34,771 bases of DNA, from NCBI GenBank assembly GCA_036260395.1, contig DASZZY010000100.1, positions 1-34,771 of the forward strand. The letters are read 5' to 3'. Source of the stretch: DASZZY01 sp036260395. GTDB lineage: Bacteria > Actinomycetota > UBA4738 > CALAEC01. Below, in pieces: positions 22,533-32,243 of the stretch (the stretch's first letter is position 1; every line of letters starts with the position of its first letter). The notes under the pieces were generated by a model. The model ran no database searches. It had not been told where the DNA came from and saw nothing but the letters and a program-made list of their open reading frames with translations. The translations under genes were made by a program, and so were the position numbers.

Positions 22533-22754
22533 ATGCCTGAACCGCGCCGCGACCCGTGGAGCGGGTACGGCACCGCGTACGCCATCATGGGGACCCTCCT
22601 CGCGGGCCTGCTGGTGTGGGGGGGTATCGGGTACCTGGTCGACAGGATCGCGGGGACCGACCCGCTGTTCGTGGCGGTCGGGCTCCTCGTCGGGATGGCC
22701 GGAGGGATCTACCTCGTCTATCTCAGGTATGGCCGCGAAGACCGCCCCGAGTGA
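22533..22754 (+). CDS. AtpZ/AtpI-type small membrane protein
   Basis: The 73-residue protein has two membrane helices (about 13-33 and 43-64) and the pattern YAIMGTLLAGLLVWGGIGYLVDR, typical of the AtpZ/AtpI family encoded at the front of ATP synthase operons. These proteins help assemble the c-ring or supply Mg2+/Ca2+, depending on the system. ATG 22533 is preferred because it starts just after a TATACT -10. A GTG at 22443 would add 30 residues of low-complexity sequence and has its own -10-like TAAGAT. The stop is followed by the second small membrane gene. Confidence 0.85.
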   Translation: MPEPRRDPWSGYGTAYAIMGTLLAGLLVWGGIGYLVDRIAGTDPLFVAVGLLVGMAGGIYLVYLRYGREDRPE

Positions 22755-22776
22755 CCGCCGCAGGCCCGAGCGGGTC

Positions 22777-23208
22777 ATGGTCCGCCGCGCCGCCCTGGCG
22801 GCCGCGGCCGCCCTGCCGGTGGCCTTCGGCGCCGGGTGGCTGGCCGGGGGGCCGGGCGCGGCCGCCTCGGCTGCCCTGGCGGTCGCCGTCGTGGCCGGGA
22901 ACTTCGCGGCCCACGGCCTGTCGCTGGCGTGGGCCGCGGGCGTGTCGGTCGGCGCGGTGCAGGCCGTGGCCCTCGGTGGGTTCGTCCTCCGGATGGGCGT
23001 GATCCTCGGCGCGCTGTTCGCCCTCGACCGCGCGGCGTTCTTCTCGCCGCTCGTGTTCGGGCTCACGGCGATGGCCGCGACGGTGGCGCTGCTGGTCTAC
23101 GAGGCCCGCCTGGTGGCCGCCGGCCTCGGCGGCTCCCTCGACCTGCCCCCCGACCCCGCGGCCACTGCCGCCGCCCGGAAGCTGCGGCTATCCGAGGAGG
23201 GCCCGTGA
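22777..23208 (+). CDS. atpI: ATP synthase I-chain-like membrane protein
   Basis: This 143-residue protein has about four hydrophobic helices within residues 5-115 (AALAAAAALPVAFGAGWLA, ALAVAVVAGNFAAHG, FVLRMGVILGALFALD, VFGLTAMAATVALLVYEA) and a polar tail. It fits the ATP synthase I-chain family by size, topology and place between the AtpZ-like gene and atpB. Sequence conservation is low, so the call leans on context. ATG 22777 is chosen; ATG 22729 would overlap the previous gene by 26 bases. The stop TGA overlaps the atpB ATG. Confidence 0.75.
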   Translation: MVRRAALAAAAALPVAFGAGWLAGGPGAAASAALAVAVVAGNFAAHGLSLAWAAGVSVGAVQAVALGGFVLRMGVILGALFALDRAAFFSPLVFGLTAMAATVALLVYEARLVAAGLGGSLDLPPDPAATAAARKLRLSEEGP

Positions 23209-24002
23209 TGCTGCTGGCCGCCAGCAGGCCGCCGGAGCCGTTCGACCCTCCGGGGCTCGACATCTTCGAGCCTCCGCCGATCTGGAGCTTCGACCTGTTC
23301 GGGCTGCAGTTCGACATCACCCGGGTCACCCTCTACATGTTCCTGGCCGCCGCCATCGTGATCGTGCTGTTCGTGCTGGCCGCCTCGCGCCCCGGGCTGG
23401 TGCCGAGGGGCGTCCGGAACGTCGTCGAGCTGATCGTCGAGTTCGTCCGGGAGCAGATCGCCCTCCAGGTGATCGGGCGGGAGGGCCTGCCGTGGGTCCC
23501 GTTCCTCACGGCGATGTTCATGTTCATCCTGGTCGGGAACCTGTTCGAGGTGATCCCCGGGATCCAGTTCCCGATCACCTCGAAGATGGCCATCCCCGCG
23601 TTCCTGGCCGGCGTGACCTGGATCATCTTCAACGCGGTCGGGTTCCGGGCCCAGGGCGGGCGCTACCTGGTGAACACCCTGTTCCCGCCCGGCGTGCCCA
23701 AGGCGATGTACATCCTGCTCACGCCGATCGAGTTCATCTCGGTGTTCCTGGTCCGGCCGTTCACGCTGTCCGTCCGTCTCCTGGCCAACATGATCGCCGG
23801 GCACCTGATCCTGACGATCTTCTTCGTGGGCGCCGTGTACCTGATCCTCAGCCCCCCGATCGGGTGGCTGGCCGGTGTCCCGGCGTTCGCCCTGGGGACG
23901 GCGCTGATCGCGTTCGAGATCCTGGTGTCGATCCTGCAGGCCTACATCTTCACGATCCTGACCGCCGTCTACATCGCCGGGGCCGTGCACCCCGAGCACT
24001 GA
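23208..24002 (+). CDS. atpB: F1Fo ATP synthase subunit a
   Basis: Subunit a forms the proton half-channels beside the c-ring. The 264-residue protein contains the essential Arg190 in SVRLLANMIAGH, the LVGNLFEVIPG segment, and the C-terminal LIAFEILVSILQAYIFTILTAVYI helix with its conserved Glu and Gln. The ATG at 23208 overlaps the preceding stop (TGATG), with GAGGAGG upstream. About five to six membrane helices are visible, as usual. A ribosome site GAGGAGGAG follows the stop for atpE. Confidence 0.97.
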   Translation: MLLAASRPPEPFDPPGLDIFEPPPIWSFDLFGLQFDITRVTLYMFLAAAIVIVLFVLAASRPGLVPRGVRNVVELIVEFVREQIALQVIGREGLPWVPFLTAMFMFILVGNLFEVIPGIQFPITSKMAIPAFLAGVTWIIFNAVGFRAQGGRYLVNTLFPPGVPKAMYILLTPIEFISVFLVRPFTLSVRLLANMIAGHLILTIFFVGAVYLILSPPIGWLAGVPAFALGTALIAFEILVSILQAYIFTILTAVYIAGAVHPEH

Positions 24003-24013
24003 GGAGGAGAGCC

Positions 24014-24271
24014 ATGGGAGAGCTGTTGACGCAGATCGGAGCCTTCGTCGCCCAGGTCGAGGGCGACGTGAGCGTCATCGGCCGGGGCATCGTGTACGGG
24101 TTCGCGGCCATCGGGCCGGGCATCGGCATCGGCTTCCTGGTGGGGAAGTCGGTCGAGGCCATGGCCCGTCAGCCGGAGGCGGCGGGCATGGTGCGAACCA
24201 CGATGTTCCTGGGGATCGCGTTCGTCGAGGCGCTGGCCCTGTTCGGGTTCGTCCTGGCGTTCATCATCTGA
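24014..24271 (+). CDS. atpE: F1Fo ATP synthase subunit c
   Basis: The 85-residue subunit c is a two-helix hairpin that makes the rotor ring. Helix 1 holds the Gly-rich packing motif (AAIGPGIGIGFLVGK), the loop is ARQPEA (51-56), and helix 2 carries the ion-binding Glu72 in GIAFVEALALFGFVLAF. The residue after Glu is Ala, and the Ser/Thr ligands of sodium-type rings are absent, so the ring should carry protons. The ATG at 24014 follows a strong GAGGAGGAG ribosome site, as expected for a subunit made in many copies. Confidence 0.97.
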   Translation: MGELLTQIGAFVAQVEGDVSVIGRGIVYGFAAIGPGIGIGFLVGKSVEAMARQPEAAGMVRTTMFLGIAFVEALALFGFVLAFII

Positions 24272-24282
24272 GGGGAGGCGAC

Positions 24283-24921
24283 ATGCAGCTGGCCATCGCG
24301 GGGCTCCCCATCACCGTCGCCCAGCCGGAGCACGACGGCGCCGGCGAGGCGGGGGCCGCCGAGGAGCACAACCCGCTCATCCCCGAGATCGACGAGCTGA
24401 TCCCGGGCGCGCTGGCGTTCCTCCTGGTGTTCCTGGTGCTGGCCAAGTACGCGTTCCCGCGCCTCCGCCAGGGGATGCAGGCCCGGACCGAGAAGATCCA
24501 GGGCGACCTCGAGCGGGCCGAGCGGGCCCGGGACGAGGCCGAGTCCTCGCTCCGCCGGTACGAGGAGCAGCTGCGGGAGGCCAGGGCCGAGGCCGGCCGG
24601 ATCATCGACGAGGCCCGCAAGACCGCCGAGTCGATGCGCCGCGACCTCCTGGCCCGGGGCGAGGCCGAGTCCCGCCAGATCGTGGAGCGCGCGCAGGAGG
24701 AGATCCGGGCCGAGCGCGACCGCGCGTTCCAGGACCTCCGGCGACAGGTCGGGGAGATCTCCGTGGAGCTCGCCAGCCGCGTCGTCGGCGAGAGCCTGGA
24801 CCGGGAGCGGCAGCTCCGGTTGGTCGACGCCTACATCGACGAGGTTGCCGGCATGGGCGGGGGGAACGGCAACGGCCACGGCGGCTCCGGAGAGGGGCCG
24901 GAGGGCGGCGCCGGTGGGTGA
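24283..24921 (+). CDS. atpF: F1Fo ATP synthase subunit b
   Basis: The 212-residue subunit b is the peripheral stalk. It has one membrane helix (about 40-58, IPGALAFLLVFLVLAKYAF) after a longer than usual N-terminal segment containing His and Glu, then a long charged helix (about 62-185) of coiled-coil character. The C-terminus after about 190 is a Gly/Asn/His-rich tail (MGGGNGNGHGGSGEG) that looks disordered. The ribosome site is AGGGGAGG. Its last bases overlap the GTG start of atpH. Confidence 0.96.
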   Translation: MQLAIAGLPITVAQPEHDGAGEAGAAEEHNPLIPEIDELIPGALAFLLVFLVLAKYAFPRLRQGMQARTEKIQGDLERAERARDEAESSLRRYEEQLREARAEAGRIIDEARKTAESMRRDLLARGEAESRQIVERAQEEIRAERDRAFQDLRRQVGEISVELASRVVGESLDRERQLRLVDAYIDEVAGMGGGNGNGHGGSGEGPEGGAGG

Positions 24922-25456
24922 CGGCCGCGACGCCATCCGGGGGTACGCCCAGGCCCTGTTCGCGGTGGCCGAGGCCGAGGACGCCCTCGACGCGGTCGAG
25001 GACGAGCTGTTCCGGTTCGCGCGCACGGTGGAGTCCCAGCCGGATCTCCGCCAGGCGCTCACGGACCCGGGACTCCCGGCGGAGCGCAAGCGCGCCCTCC
25101 TCGAGGATCTGCTGGGCGACCGCGCCAACCAGCACACCACCAACCTGCTGGCGTTCATCGTCGAGCAGGGCCGGGCCCGGCAGCTGACCGCGATCGCGGA
25201 CGAGCTGGCCCAGGTGGCCGCGGAGCGGCGGCAGCGGGTGGTGGCGGAGGTGCGGACCGCGATCCCGCTGGATGGAGAGGCGCGCGAGCGGCTGGCCGAG
25301 GCGCTGTCCCGGGCCACCGGGAAGAAGGTGGAGCTGAAGGCCCTGATCGACCCGTCGGTGATCGGCGGCGTCGTGGCCAGGGTCGGTGACCAGGTGATCG
25401 ACGGGTCGGTCCGGCGGCGGCTGGAGCTGGCCAGAGAGCGTCTGAGCGAGGTGTGA
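24914..25456 (+). CDS. atpH: F1Fo ATP synthase subunit delta
   Basis: The 180-residue delta subunit joins the peripheral stalk to the top of F1. The N-terminal six-helix domain (YAQALFAVAEAEDALD to about 105) and the C-terminal segment (VVAEVRTAIPL, KKVELKALIDPSVIGGVVARVGDQVIDGSVRRRLELARERL) are both complete. GTG 24914 overlaps the atpF stop by eight bases. Delta is separate from b here, unlike the b-delta fusion of mycobacteria, which argues against a close mycobacterial relative. Confidence 0.96.
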   Translation: MGDGRDAIRGYAQALFAVAEAEDALDAVEDELFRFARTVESQPDLRQALTDPGLPAERKRALLEDLLGDRANQHTTNLLAFIVEQGRARQLTAIADELAQVAAERRQRVVAEVRTAIPLDGEARERLAEALSRATGKKVELKALIDPSVIGGVVARVGDQVIDGSVRRRLELARERLSEV

Positions 25457-25457
25457 C

Positions 25458-27260
<1,803 letters not shown>

Positions 27261-27263
27261 CCG

Positions 27264-28154
27264 ATGGGAGCGAGGCTTCGACAGGTCCGCCGGCGGATCC
27301 GCTCCGTCCAGTCGACGATGAAGATCACCCGGGCGATGGAGCTGATCGCCGCATCGCGCATCCTCCGGGCCCAGCAGCGGGTCGAGGCGGCCCGCCCGTA
27401 CGCCGAGCGGCTGACCCAGGCCATGGAGGACGTCGCCCGCCAGACGGGCGCGCTCGTCCACCCGCTCCTCGAGGAGCGCGAGGAGCCCCGACGGGCGGCC
27501 GTGCTGGTGATCAGCTCGGACCGGGGGCTGGCCGGCGCGTACAACGCCAACGTCCTGCGGCGGTCCGAGCGCGTGATCGGGCGGCTCCGCGGCGGCGGGG
27601 TCGAGCCCGTGCTGTACGTGACGGGGCGCAAGGGTCAGTCCTACTTCCGGTTCCGGCAGGTCCCCATCGAGCGGGGCTGGGAGGAGTTCAGCGAGGTGCC
27701 CAGGTACGACAACGCGGAGGACATCGCCGGCACGCTCATCGAGGCGTTCCGCGAGCGCGAGGTCGACGCCGTCCACGCCGTCTACACGGACTTCCGGTCG
27801 GCGTTCACGCTCCGCCCCGTCGACCAGCGGTTCCTCCCGATCGCGCCCGAGGAGATCCGGGGGGAGGGCGGGGAGCCGTCGGCCGAGTACATCTTCGAGC
27901 CGGCGCCGGCGCGGCTGCTCGACGCCCTGCTGCCCCGGTACGTCACCGCCAAGATCTTCCACGCGATGCTGGAGTCGGCGGCGTCGGAGCACGCCGCCCG
28001 GCGGCGGGCCATGAAGGCCGCGACCGAGAACGCGGAGGACCTCATCAAGCGCCTGACCCGGGTGGCGAACCAGGCCCGGCAGGCGGAGATCACGACGGAG
28101 CTGATGGAGATCGTCGGAGGCGCGGAAGCGCTGAAACAGGCATCAGGGGAGTGA
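27264..28154 (+). CDS. atpG: F1 ATP synthase subunit gamma
   Basis: Gamma is the central rotating shaft. The 296-residue protein has the conserved N-terminal helix (RRRIRSVQSTMKITRAMELIAAS), the central Rossmann-like domain with VISSDRGLAGAYNANV, and the C-terminal helix ending NQARQAEITTELMEIVGGAEAL, whose termini form the coiled coil inside alpha3beta3. The ATG at 27264 follows the alpha stop by three bases. Length and motifs are normal. Confidence 0.97.
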   Translation: MGARLRQVRRRIRSVQSTMKITRAMELIAASRILRAQQRVEAARPYAERLTQAMEDVARQTGALVHPLLEEREEPRRAAVLVISSDRGLAGAYNANVLRRSERVIGRLRGGGVEPVLYVTGRKGQSYFRFRQVPIERGWEEFSEVPRYDNAEDIAGTLIEAFREREVDAVHAVYTDFRSAFTLRPVDQRFLPIAPEEIRGEGGEPSAEYIFEPAPARLLDALLPRYVTAKIFHAMLESAASEHAARRRAMKAATENAEDLIKRLTRVANQARQAEITTELMEIVGGAEALKQASGE

Positions 28155-28157
28155 GCC

Positions 28158-29588
28158 GTGGCTGAGAACGGGAAGAGCGGGGCGGACGGACGGATCGTGC
28201 AGGTCATCGGGCCGGTGGTGGACGCCGAGTTCCCCCCGGACGACCTGCCGGAGATCAACACCGCCATCGAGGTCGACATCTCGATGGACGGCCAGAAGGA
28301 CACGATCGTGTGCGAGGTGGCTCAGCACGTCGGTGAATCCGTGGTCCGGGCCATCGCCATGCGCCCCACCGACGGCCTGGTCCGGGGCACGCCGGTCCGC
28401 AACACCGGCCGGCCGATCGCCGTCCCGGTGGGGCCCAAGGTCCTGGGCCACGTCTACAACGTGGTCGGCCGGCCGCTCGACACCGACGAGGTGGACGCCG
28501 AGGACCGGTGGCCGATCCACCGCGATCCCCCGAAGTTCGAGGACCTCGAGGCCCGGACCGAGATGTTCGAGACCGGGATCAAGGTCATCGACCTCCTCGA
28601 GCCGTACGTGCAGGGCGGCAAGATCGGGATGTTCGGCGGCGCTGGCGTGGGCAAGACCGTGATCATCCAGGAGATGATCTACCGCGTCGCCGAGCAGCAC
28701 GGCGGGGTCTCGATCTTCGCCGGGGTGGGCGAGCGGACCCGCGAGGGCAACGACCTCCTGCTGGAGATGAAGGAGACCGGGGTCATCGACAAGACGGCGC
28801 TGGTCTTCGGCCAGATGGACGAGCCGCCCGGCGTCCGGCTGCGCGTGGGGCTGGCGGCCCTCACGATGGCCGAGTACTTCCGCGACGTGCAGCGTCAGGA
28901 TGTGCTCCTGTTCATCGACAACATCTTCCGGTTCGTCCAGGCCGGCTCCGAGGTGTCCACCCTGCTGGGGCGGATGCCCTCCGCGGTGGGGTACCAGCCC
29001 ACGCTGGCCGATGAGATGGGCGAGCTGCAGGAGCGGATCACCTCGACCAAGGGCCGGTCGATCACCTCGCTGCAGGCCATCTACGTCCCGGCCGACGACA
29101 TCACGGACCCGGCGCCCCACACGACGTTCGCCCACCTGGACGCCACGACCGTCCTGTCGCGGGCCATCGTCGAGCAGGGGATCTATCCGGCCGTGGACCC
29201 GCTGGACTCGACGTCCCGGATCCTCGACGCCCGGTACCTCGGCGAGGAGCACTACGCGGCGGCCCGGCGGGTCCAGGAGATCCTCCAGCGGTACAAGGAC
29301 CTCCAGGACATCATCGCGATCCTCGGGATCGACGAGCTCTCTGAGGAGGACAAGGTCATCGTGTCCCGGGCCCGCAAGATCCAGCGGTTCCTGTCCCAGC
29401 CGTTCTTCGTGGCCACCCAGTTCACCGGGATCGAGGGCAAGTACGTCGAGGTCGCGGACACGATCCGCGGGTTCAAGATGATCACCGAGGGCGAGCTCGA
29501 TCACCTGCCCGAGCAGGCCTTCTACATGGTCGGCGGGATCGAGGAGGCCATCGAGAAGGGCGAGCAGATGGGCAAGGAGGGCGAGTAG
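28158..29588 (+). CDS. atpD: F1 ATP synthase subunit beta
   Basis: Beta carries the catalytic sites. The 476-residue protein shows Walker A GGAGVGKT at 160-167, the catalytic Glu in VGERTREGNDL, Walker B DVLLFIDNIFRF, the DELSEED-region equivalent IDELSEEDK, and ALQAIYVPADDITDPAPHTTFAHLD split over the expected interface. GTG 28158 follows atpG by three bases. All sequence landmarks are intact, so a working enzyme is expected. Confidence 0.98.
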   Translation: MAENGKSGADGRIVQVIGPVVDAEFPPDDLPEINTAIEVDISMDGQKDTIVCEVAQHVGESVVRAIAMRPTDGLVRGTPVRNTGRPIAVPVGPKVLGHVYNVVGRPLDTDEVDAEDRWPIHRDPPKFEDLEARTEMFETGIKVIDLLEPYVQGGKIGMFGGAGVGKTVIIQEMIYRVAEQHGGVSIFAGVGERTREGNDLLLEMKETGVIDKTALVFGQMDEPPGVRLRVGLAALTMAEYFRDVQRQDVLLFIDNIFRFVQAGSEVSTLLGRMPSAVGYQPTLADEMGELQERITSTKGRSITSLQAIYVPADDITDPAPHTTFAHLDATTVLSRAIVEQGIYPAVDPLDSTSRILDARYLGEEHYAAARRVQEILQRYKDLQDIIAILGIDELSEEDKVIVSRARKIQRFLSQPFFVATQFTGIEGKYVEVADTIRGFKMITEGELDHLPEQAFYMVGGIEEAIEKGEQMGKEGE

Positions 29589-29593
29589 CCGCG

Positions 29594-29998
29594 GTGGCTG
29601 GACTGCGCGTCCACGTGGTGTCCCCGGAACGCGAGATCTACTCGGGCGACGCGGAGCTGGTGGTGGCCCGGGGGGTCGACGGCGACGTGGGGATCATGCC
29701 GGGACACGCCCCCATGCTGGTCGAGCTGGCCATCGCCCCGGTCCGGATCGTGGAGGGGGAGCAGAACCGCCGGGTGATCCTGGTCGACGGCGGCTTCCTC
29801 CACGTCACCTCCTCCGACGAGGAGGGCGAGACGCGGGTCGACGTGTTGGCCGAACACGCCGCGCTGCCCGAGGAGATCGACGCCGCCGCGGCCCAGGCCC
29901 GGGCCGAGGAGCTTCGGCGCCGGGTCGAGGACCAGGGCGAGACCGAGGCGTCCGCCGAGCTGGCCAAGGCGCTGATGCGCGCCGAGCACGGCCGGTAG
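29594..29998 (+). CDS. atpC: F1 ATP synthase subunit epsilon
   Basis: Epsilon binds gamma and the c-ring and can brake ATP hydrolysis. The 134-residue protein has the beta-sandwich (LRVHVVSPEREIYSGDAE, GDVGIMPGHAPMLVELAIAPV, RVILVDGGFLHVT) and a C-terminal helical hairpin from about residue 90. GTG 29594 starts five bases after the atpD stop. It is the last gene of the operon and is followed by a strong terminator hairpin. Confidence 0.96.
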   Translation: MAGLRVHVVSPEREIYSGDAELVVARGVDGDVGIMPGHAPMLVELAIAPVRIVEGEQNRRVILVDGGFLHVTSSDEEGETRVDVLAEHAALPEEIDAAAAQARAEELRRRVEDQGETEASAELAKALMRAEHGR

Positions 29999-30024
29999 GT
30001 AGGTCCACCCGAGGAGGGAAGAGC

Positions 30025-30063
30025 GGCAGGCCCCCGGGTTGCCCGGGGGCCTGCCTCCTTTTC
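30025..30063 (+). terminator. Rho-independent terminator after atpC
   Basis: A perfect 14-base stem (30025-30038 with 30042-30055) with a 3-base loop TTG is followed by TCCTTTTCC. The stem is extremely GC-rich. It ends the ATP synthase operon and may also stop transcription arriving on the other strand from the LVIVD gene, which ends at 30075. Confidence 0.85.
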
Positions 30064-30074
30064 CGTTGGGTTGC

Positions 30075-31958
30075 CTACTCGCCGGTGTACCGGAAGATCC
30101 ACAGACCGGAGTCGCGGTCGGACATCAGGAGCAGGGGCTGGCCCTTGCTCTTGCCGAGCTGGGCCGGCTCGATGCCCCAGAAGTCGTTCCCGCCGTCGGC
30201 GATGTAGTGCCCGACCTCTTCGATCCCGTTCTTGCCGAACTTCGCCACGCGCAGGCCGGCGTCGTAGTACGAGAAGTACGCCAGGTTCACCTTGGGCCGG
30301 GGGTCCGTCTGGACCTCGTGGACCGTGAGGTTCCCGAACCCGGACTGGAACGCCGGGTCGAGGGCCTCGGGCACGGCGTACGCGTCGATCTCCTGGAGCG
30401 TGTTCGCGTCGAGCAGGTGGACGTATCCCCACCCGTCGAACACGCCGCCCTTGGCGAAGACGCTGTGGCCCAGGGTTCCCTTGGCCGGCATGTCCGCCGT
30501 GTCGGCGCCCGCGTAGGCCGGCGCGTCGTCGAACAGGTTGTGCATGGCTCGGTGGCCAAGGCACGCGGCCGCCGCGGTCCCGGCGATGGGGCTCCCCTGC
30601 CCGCCGCAGATGAACCCGTCCGGGAGCAGGCCGTTCCTGGCCCCGACGTGGCTCTGCCCGACGAACACCATGGAGTACCCGGCCAGCTCGGCGGTGCGGA
30701 TCTTGTCGGAGAAGAAGCACACCCCCCGGGTGAACACCATCGCGTCCGCGCCGGTCTGGGCCTGGGTGTGGTCGGCGAGGACCTCGTTCCGGTCGCCGGT
30801 CCCGTTGCCGTCCACGTCCTCGTTGCAGCCGGAGCCGCCCCACACCGTGGTCCCGGAGAAGCCGCCCGGGAACATCGACTCGATCGACGGGGTGAAGCCG
30901 AACTCGCCGCACGGCGTCGCGCCGGCGCTCGGGCCGGAGAGGATCTCGCAGTTCGTCCGGGTCGGCGAGAAGTCCTCGTCGGTCCCGATGATGAACTTGT
31001 CGTTCGAGCTCCACCAGGCCTGGTGGCCGTTGCCCTCCGGGATCGCGAACCCCGTGAGCGGGTCCGGGGTGGGGTAGTCGGAGTCCCTGACGAACGCCGG
31101 GTTCGCCGGATCGGTGACGTCCACGATGACCCACCCCGCGTCCCAGTAGGAGATCAGGGCCAGCCACTTGGTGCCGATCTTCTTGATCTGCATGTCGTGG
31201 TTGAAGACCGTGTCCCCGTTGGCCAGCGGCGAATGAGCGCTCGGCCAGTTGTCGAAGCCGGTCTCGGCGACCTGGACCGGGGCCAGGGGGTTCGTGACGT
31301 CGAAGATGTCGACGTCACCGAGCTCCTGGTTGTCCGTGGCCATGACGTACGCCTTCCCGGTCTCCGGGACCCACCAGCCGAACGTGCTGTGGGTGGTGTG
31401 TGCCGCCTGGTTGGCGATGGCGGGCACGGTGTCGCCGAAGTTCGAGAGGAGCGTCGGGTTCAGCGGGTCGGACACGTCCCACAGGGAGACCCCGCCCGGC
31501 GCGAAGCCGCCGCCACAGGTCTCGTTGTTGTGGACCAGCATCTCGCCGGAGAACGCGGGGGTCTCGGCGTGGAAGACCTGGACCCCCTCGCCGACGTAGC
31601 TGTTGGCGTGCGCGGGGATGAACCCCACCTTGGTCGGGCTCGACGGGTCGCTGATGTCGACCACGTGGACGCCGGTCCCCTGGGCGCCGGGACGGCCCGC
31701 GCACTCGGGGTTGAAGGCTCCGAGGTACGCGTAGTTCCCGTACGTCCCCACGTCGCTGATGCCCCCGGGGACGTTCGTGAGATCGGCCGTTCCGACGAGC
31801 TCCACGTTGGCGCTGGAGGGCGCCAGGTGGCCGCCGGCACTTCCGTGCTGGTCGCCCGCCTGGTCCTCCGGGCCGTCCGGGTGCGCCAGCGCGATCGAGG
31901 AGCCGGCGACGCTCACGGCCAGAGCGAAGGCCATGAGCAACGTGAGATATCGTTTCAT
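30075..31958 (-). CDS. Secreted LVIVD-repeat protein with protease-associated domain, copy 1
   Basis: The 627-residue protein has a signal peptide ending ALA before His26, giving a His-rich mature start (HPDG, QHG, GGHL). LVIVD-type repeats follow, such as GVHVVDISDPSSPTKVGFIP, GVSLWDVSDPLNPTLL, DVDIFDVTNPLAPVQV and GWVIVDVTDPANPAFV, which should form a beta-propeller. A protease-associated-like insert is suggested around residues 400-475 (VCFFSDKIRTAELAGYSMVF, GFICGGQG). The propeller resumes and ends SDRDSGLWIFRY. No catalytic protease motif is seen. ATG 31958 is preceded by GGGAGGGAG. It is a tandem paralog of the next gene upstream, and its function is unknown. Confidence 0.88.
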   Translation of the reverse strand: MKRYLTLLMAFALAVSVAGSSIALAHPDGPEDQAGDQHGSAGGHLAPSSANVELVGTADLTNVPGGISDVGTYGNYAYLGAFNPECAGRPGAQGTGVHVVDISDPSSPTKVGFIPAHANSYVGEGVQVFHAETPAFSGEMLVHNNETCGGGFAPGGVSLWDVSDPLNPTLLSNFGDTVPAIANQAAHTTHSTFGWWVPETGKAYVMATDNQELGDVDIFDVTNPLAPVQVAETGFDNWPSAHSPLANGDTVFNHDMQIKKIGTKWLALISYWDAGWVIVDVTDPANPAFVRDSDYPTPDPLTGFAIPEGNGHQAWWSSNDKFIIGTDEDFSPTRTNCEILSGPSAGATPCGEFGFTPSIESMFPGGFSGTTVWGGSGCNEDVDGNGTGDRNEVLADHTQAQTGADAMVFTRGVCFFSDKIRTAELAGYSMVFVGQSHVGARNGLLPDGFICGGQGSPIAGTAAAACLGHRAMHNLFDDAPAYAGADTADMPAKGTLGHSVFAKGGVFDGWGYVHLLDANTLQEIDAYAVPEALDPAFQSGFGNLTVHEVQTDPRPKVNLAYFSYYDAGLRVAKFGKNGIEEVGHYIADGGNDFWGIEPAQLGKSKGQPLLLMSDRDSGLWIFRYTGE

Positions 31959-32179
31959 GCGTGCTCCCTCCCTGGACATAGCTCCTGTTCGACGACGACA
32001 GCGAACAGCTGAGCAGAACGGCCTTCGCGGCTCCGGCATCACCCCCTTGTGGCGCCGATGAGCGGCGCGAACTCTAGTTCGGGCCCACTTGGCACGCAAC
32101 TCGGGCATCCCGGACGCCGGCGTCGTGCCACACGGGACGGCGCGATGTCCGAGTCAGATCAGCCCCCAAAGCGAAACGG
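31959..32179. other. Upstream region of LVIVD copy 1, no gene seen
   Basis: I see no coding sequence here. On the minus strand a weak promoter TTGCGT-N17-TAGAGT (32099-32071) would start transcription near 32064 and leave a leader of about 105 bases before the ATG at 31958. The leader holds a 19-base element (32033-32051) shared with the other paralog. Confidence 0.5.
32033..32051 (-). promoter_or_regulatory. Leader element shared by the two LVIVD genes (copy 1)
   Basis: This 19-base block differs at only two positions from 34233-34251 and lies about 75 bases upstream of the start codon, against about 82 in the other copy. A second shared block (GGGAGGGAGCACG on the minus strand) serves as the ribosome site here. 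The blocks may be a conserved control element or a remnant of the gene duplication. Confidence 0.5.
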
Positions 32180-32212
32180 AACCGGCCCCCGGGGTGTCCC
32201 CGAGGGCCGGTT
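32180..32212 (-). terminator. Hairpin terminator after LVIVD copy 2
   Basis: Arms 32180-32194 and 32198-32212 pair over 15 bases with a 3-base loop. The single non-Watson-Crick position is a G-U wobble when read on the minus strand and a C-A mismatch on the plus strand, so the structure fits a minus-strand transcript. TTTCGCTTT follows in that direction. Confidence 0.7.
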
Positions 32213-32243
32213 CGTGCCGTGCTGCTGACGACGTTATCCCGCG

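Noticed and set aside
24014..24271. Sodium-dependent c-ring
   Set aside because: The residue after the ion-binding Glu is Ala and the Ser/Thr ligand is absent, so a proton ring is more likely.
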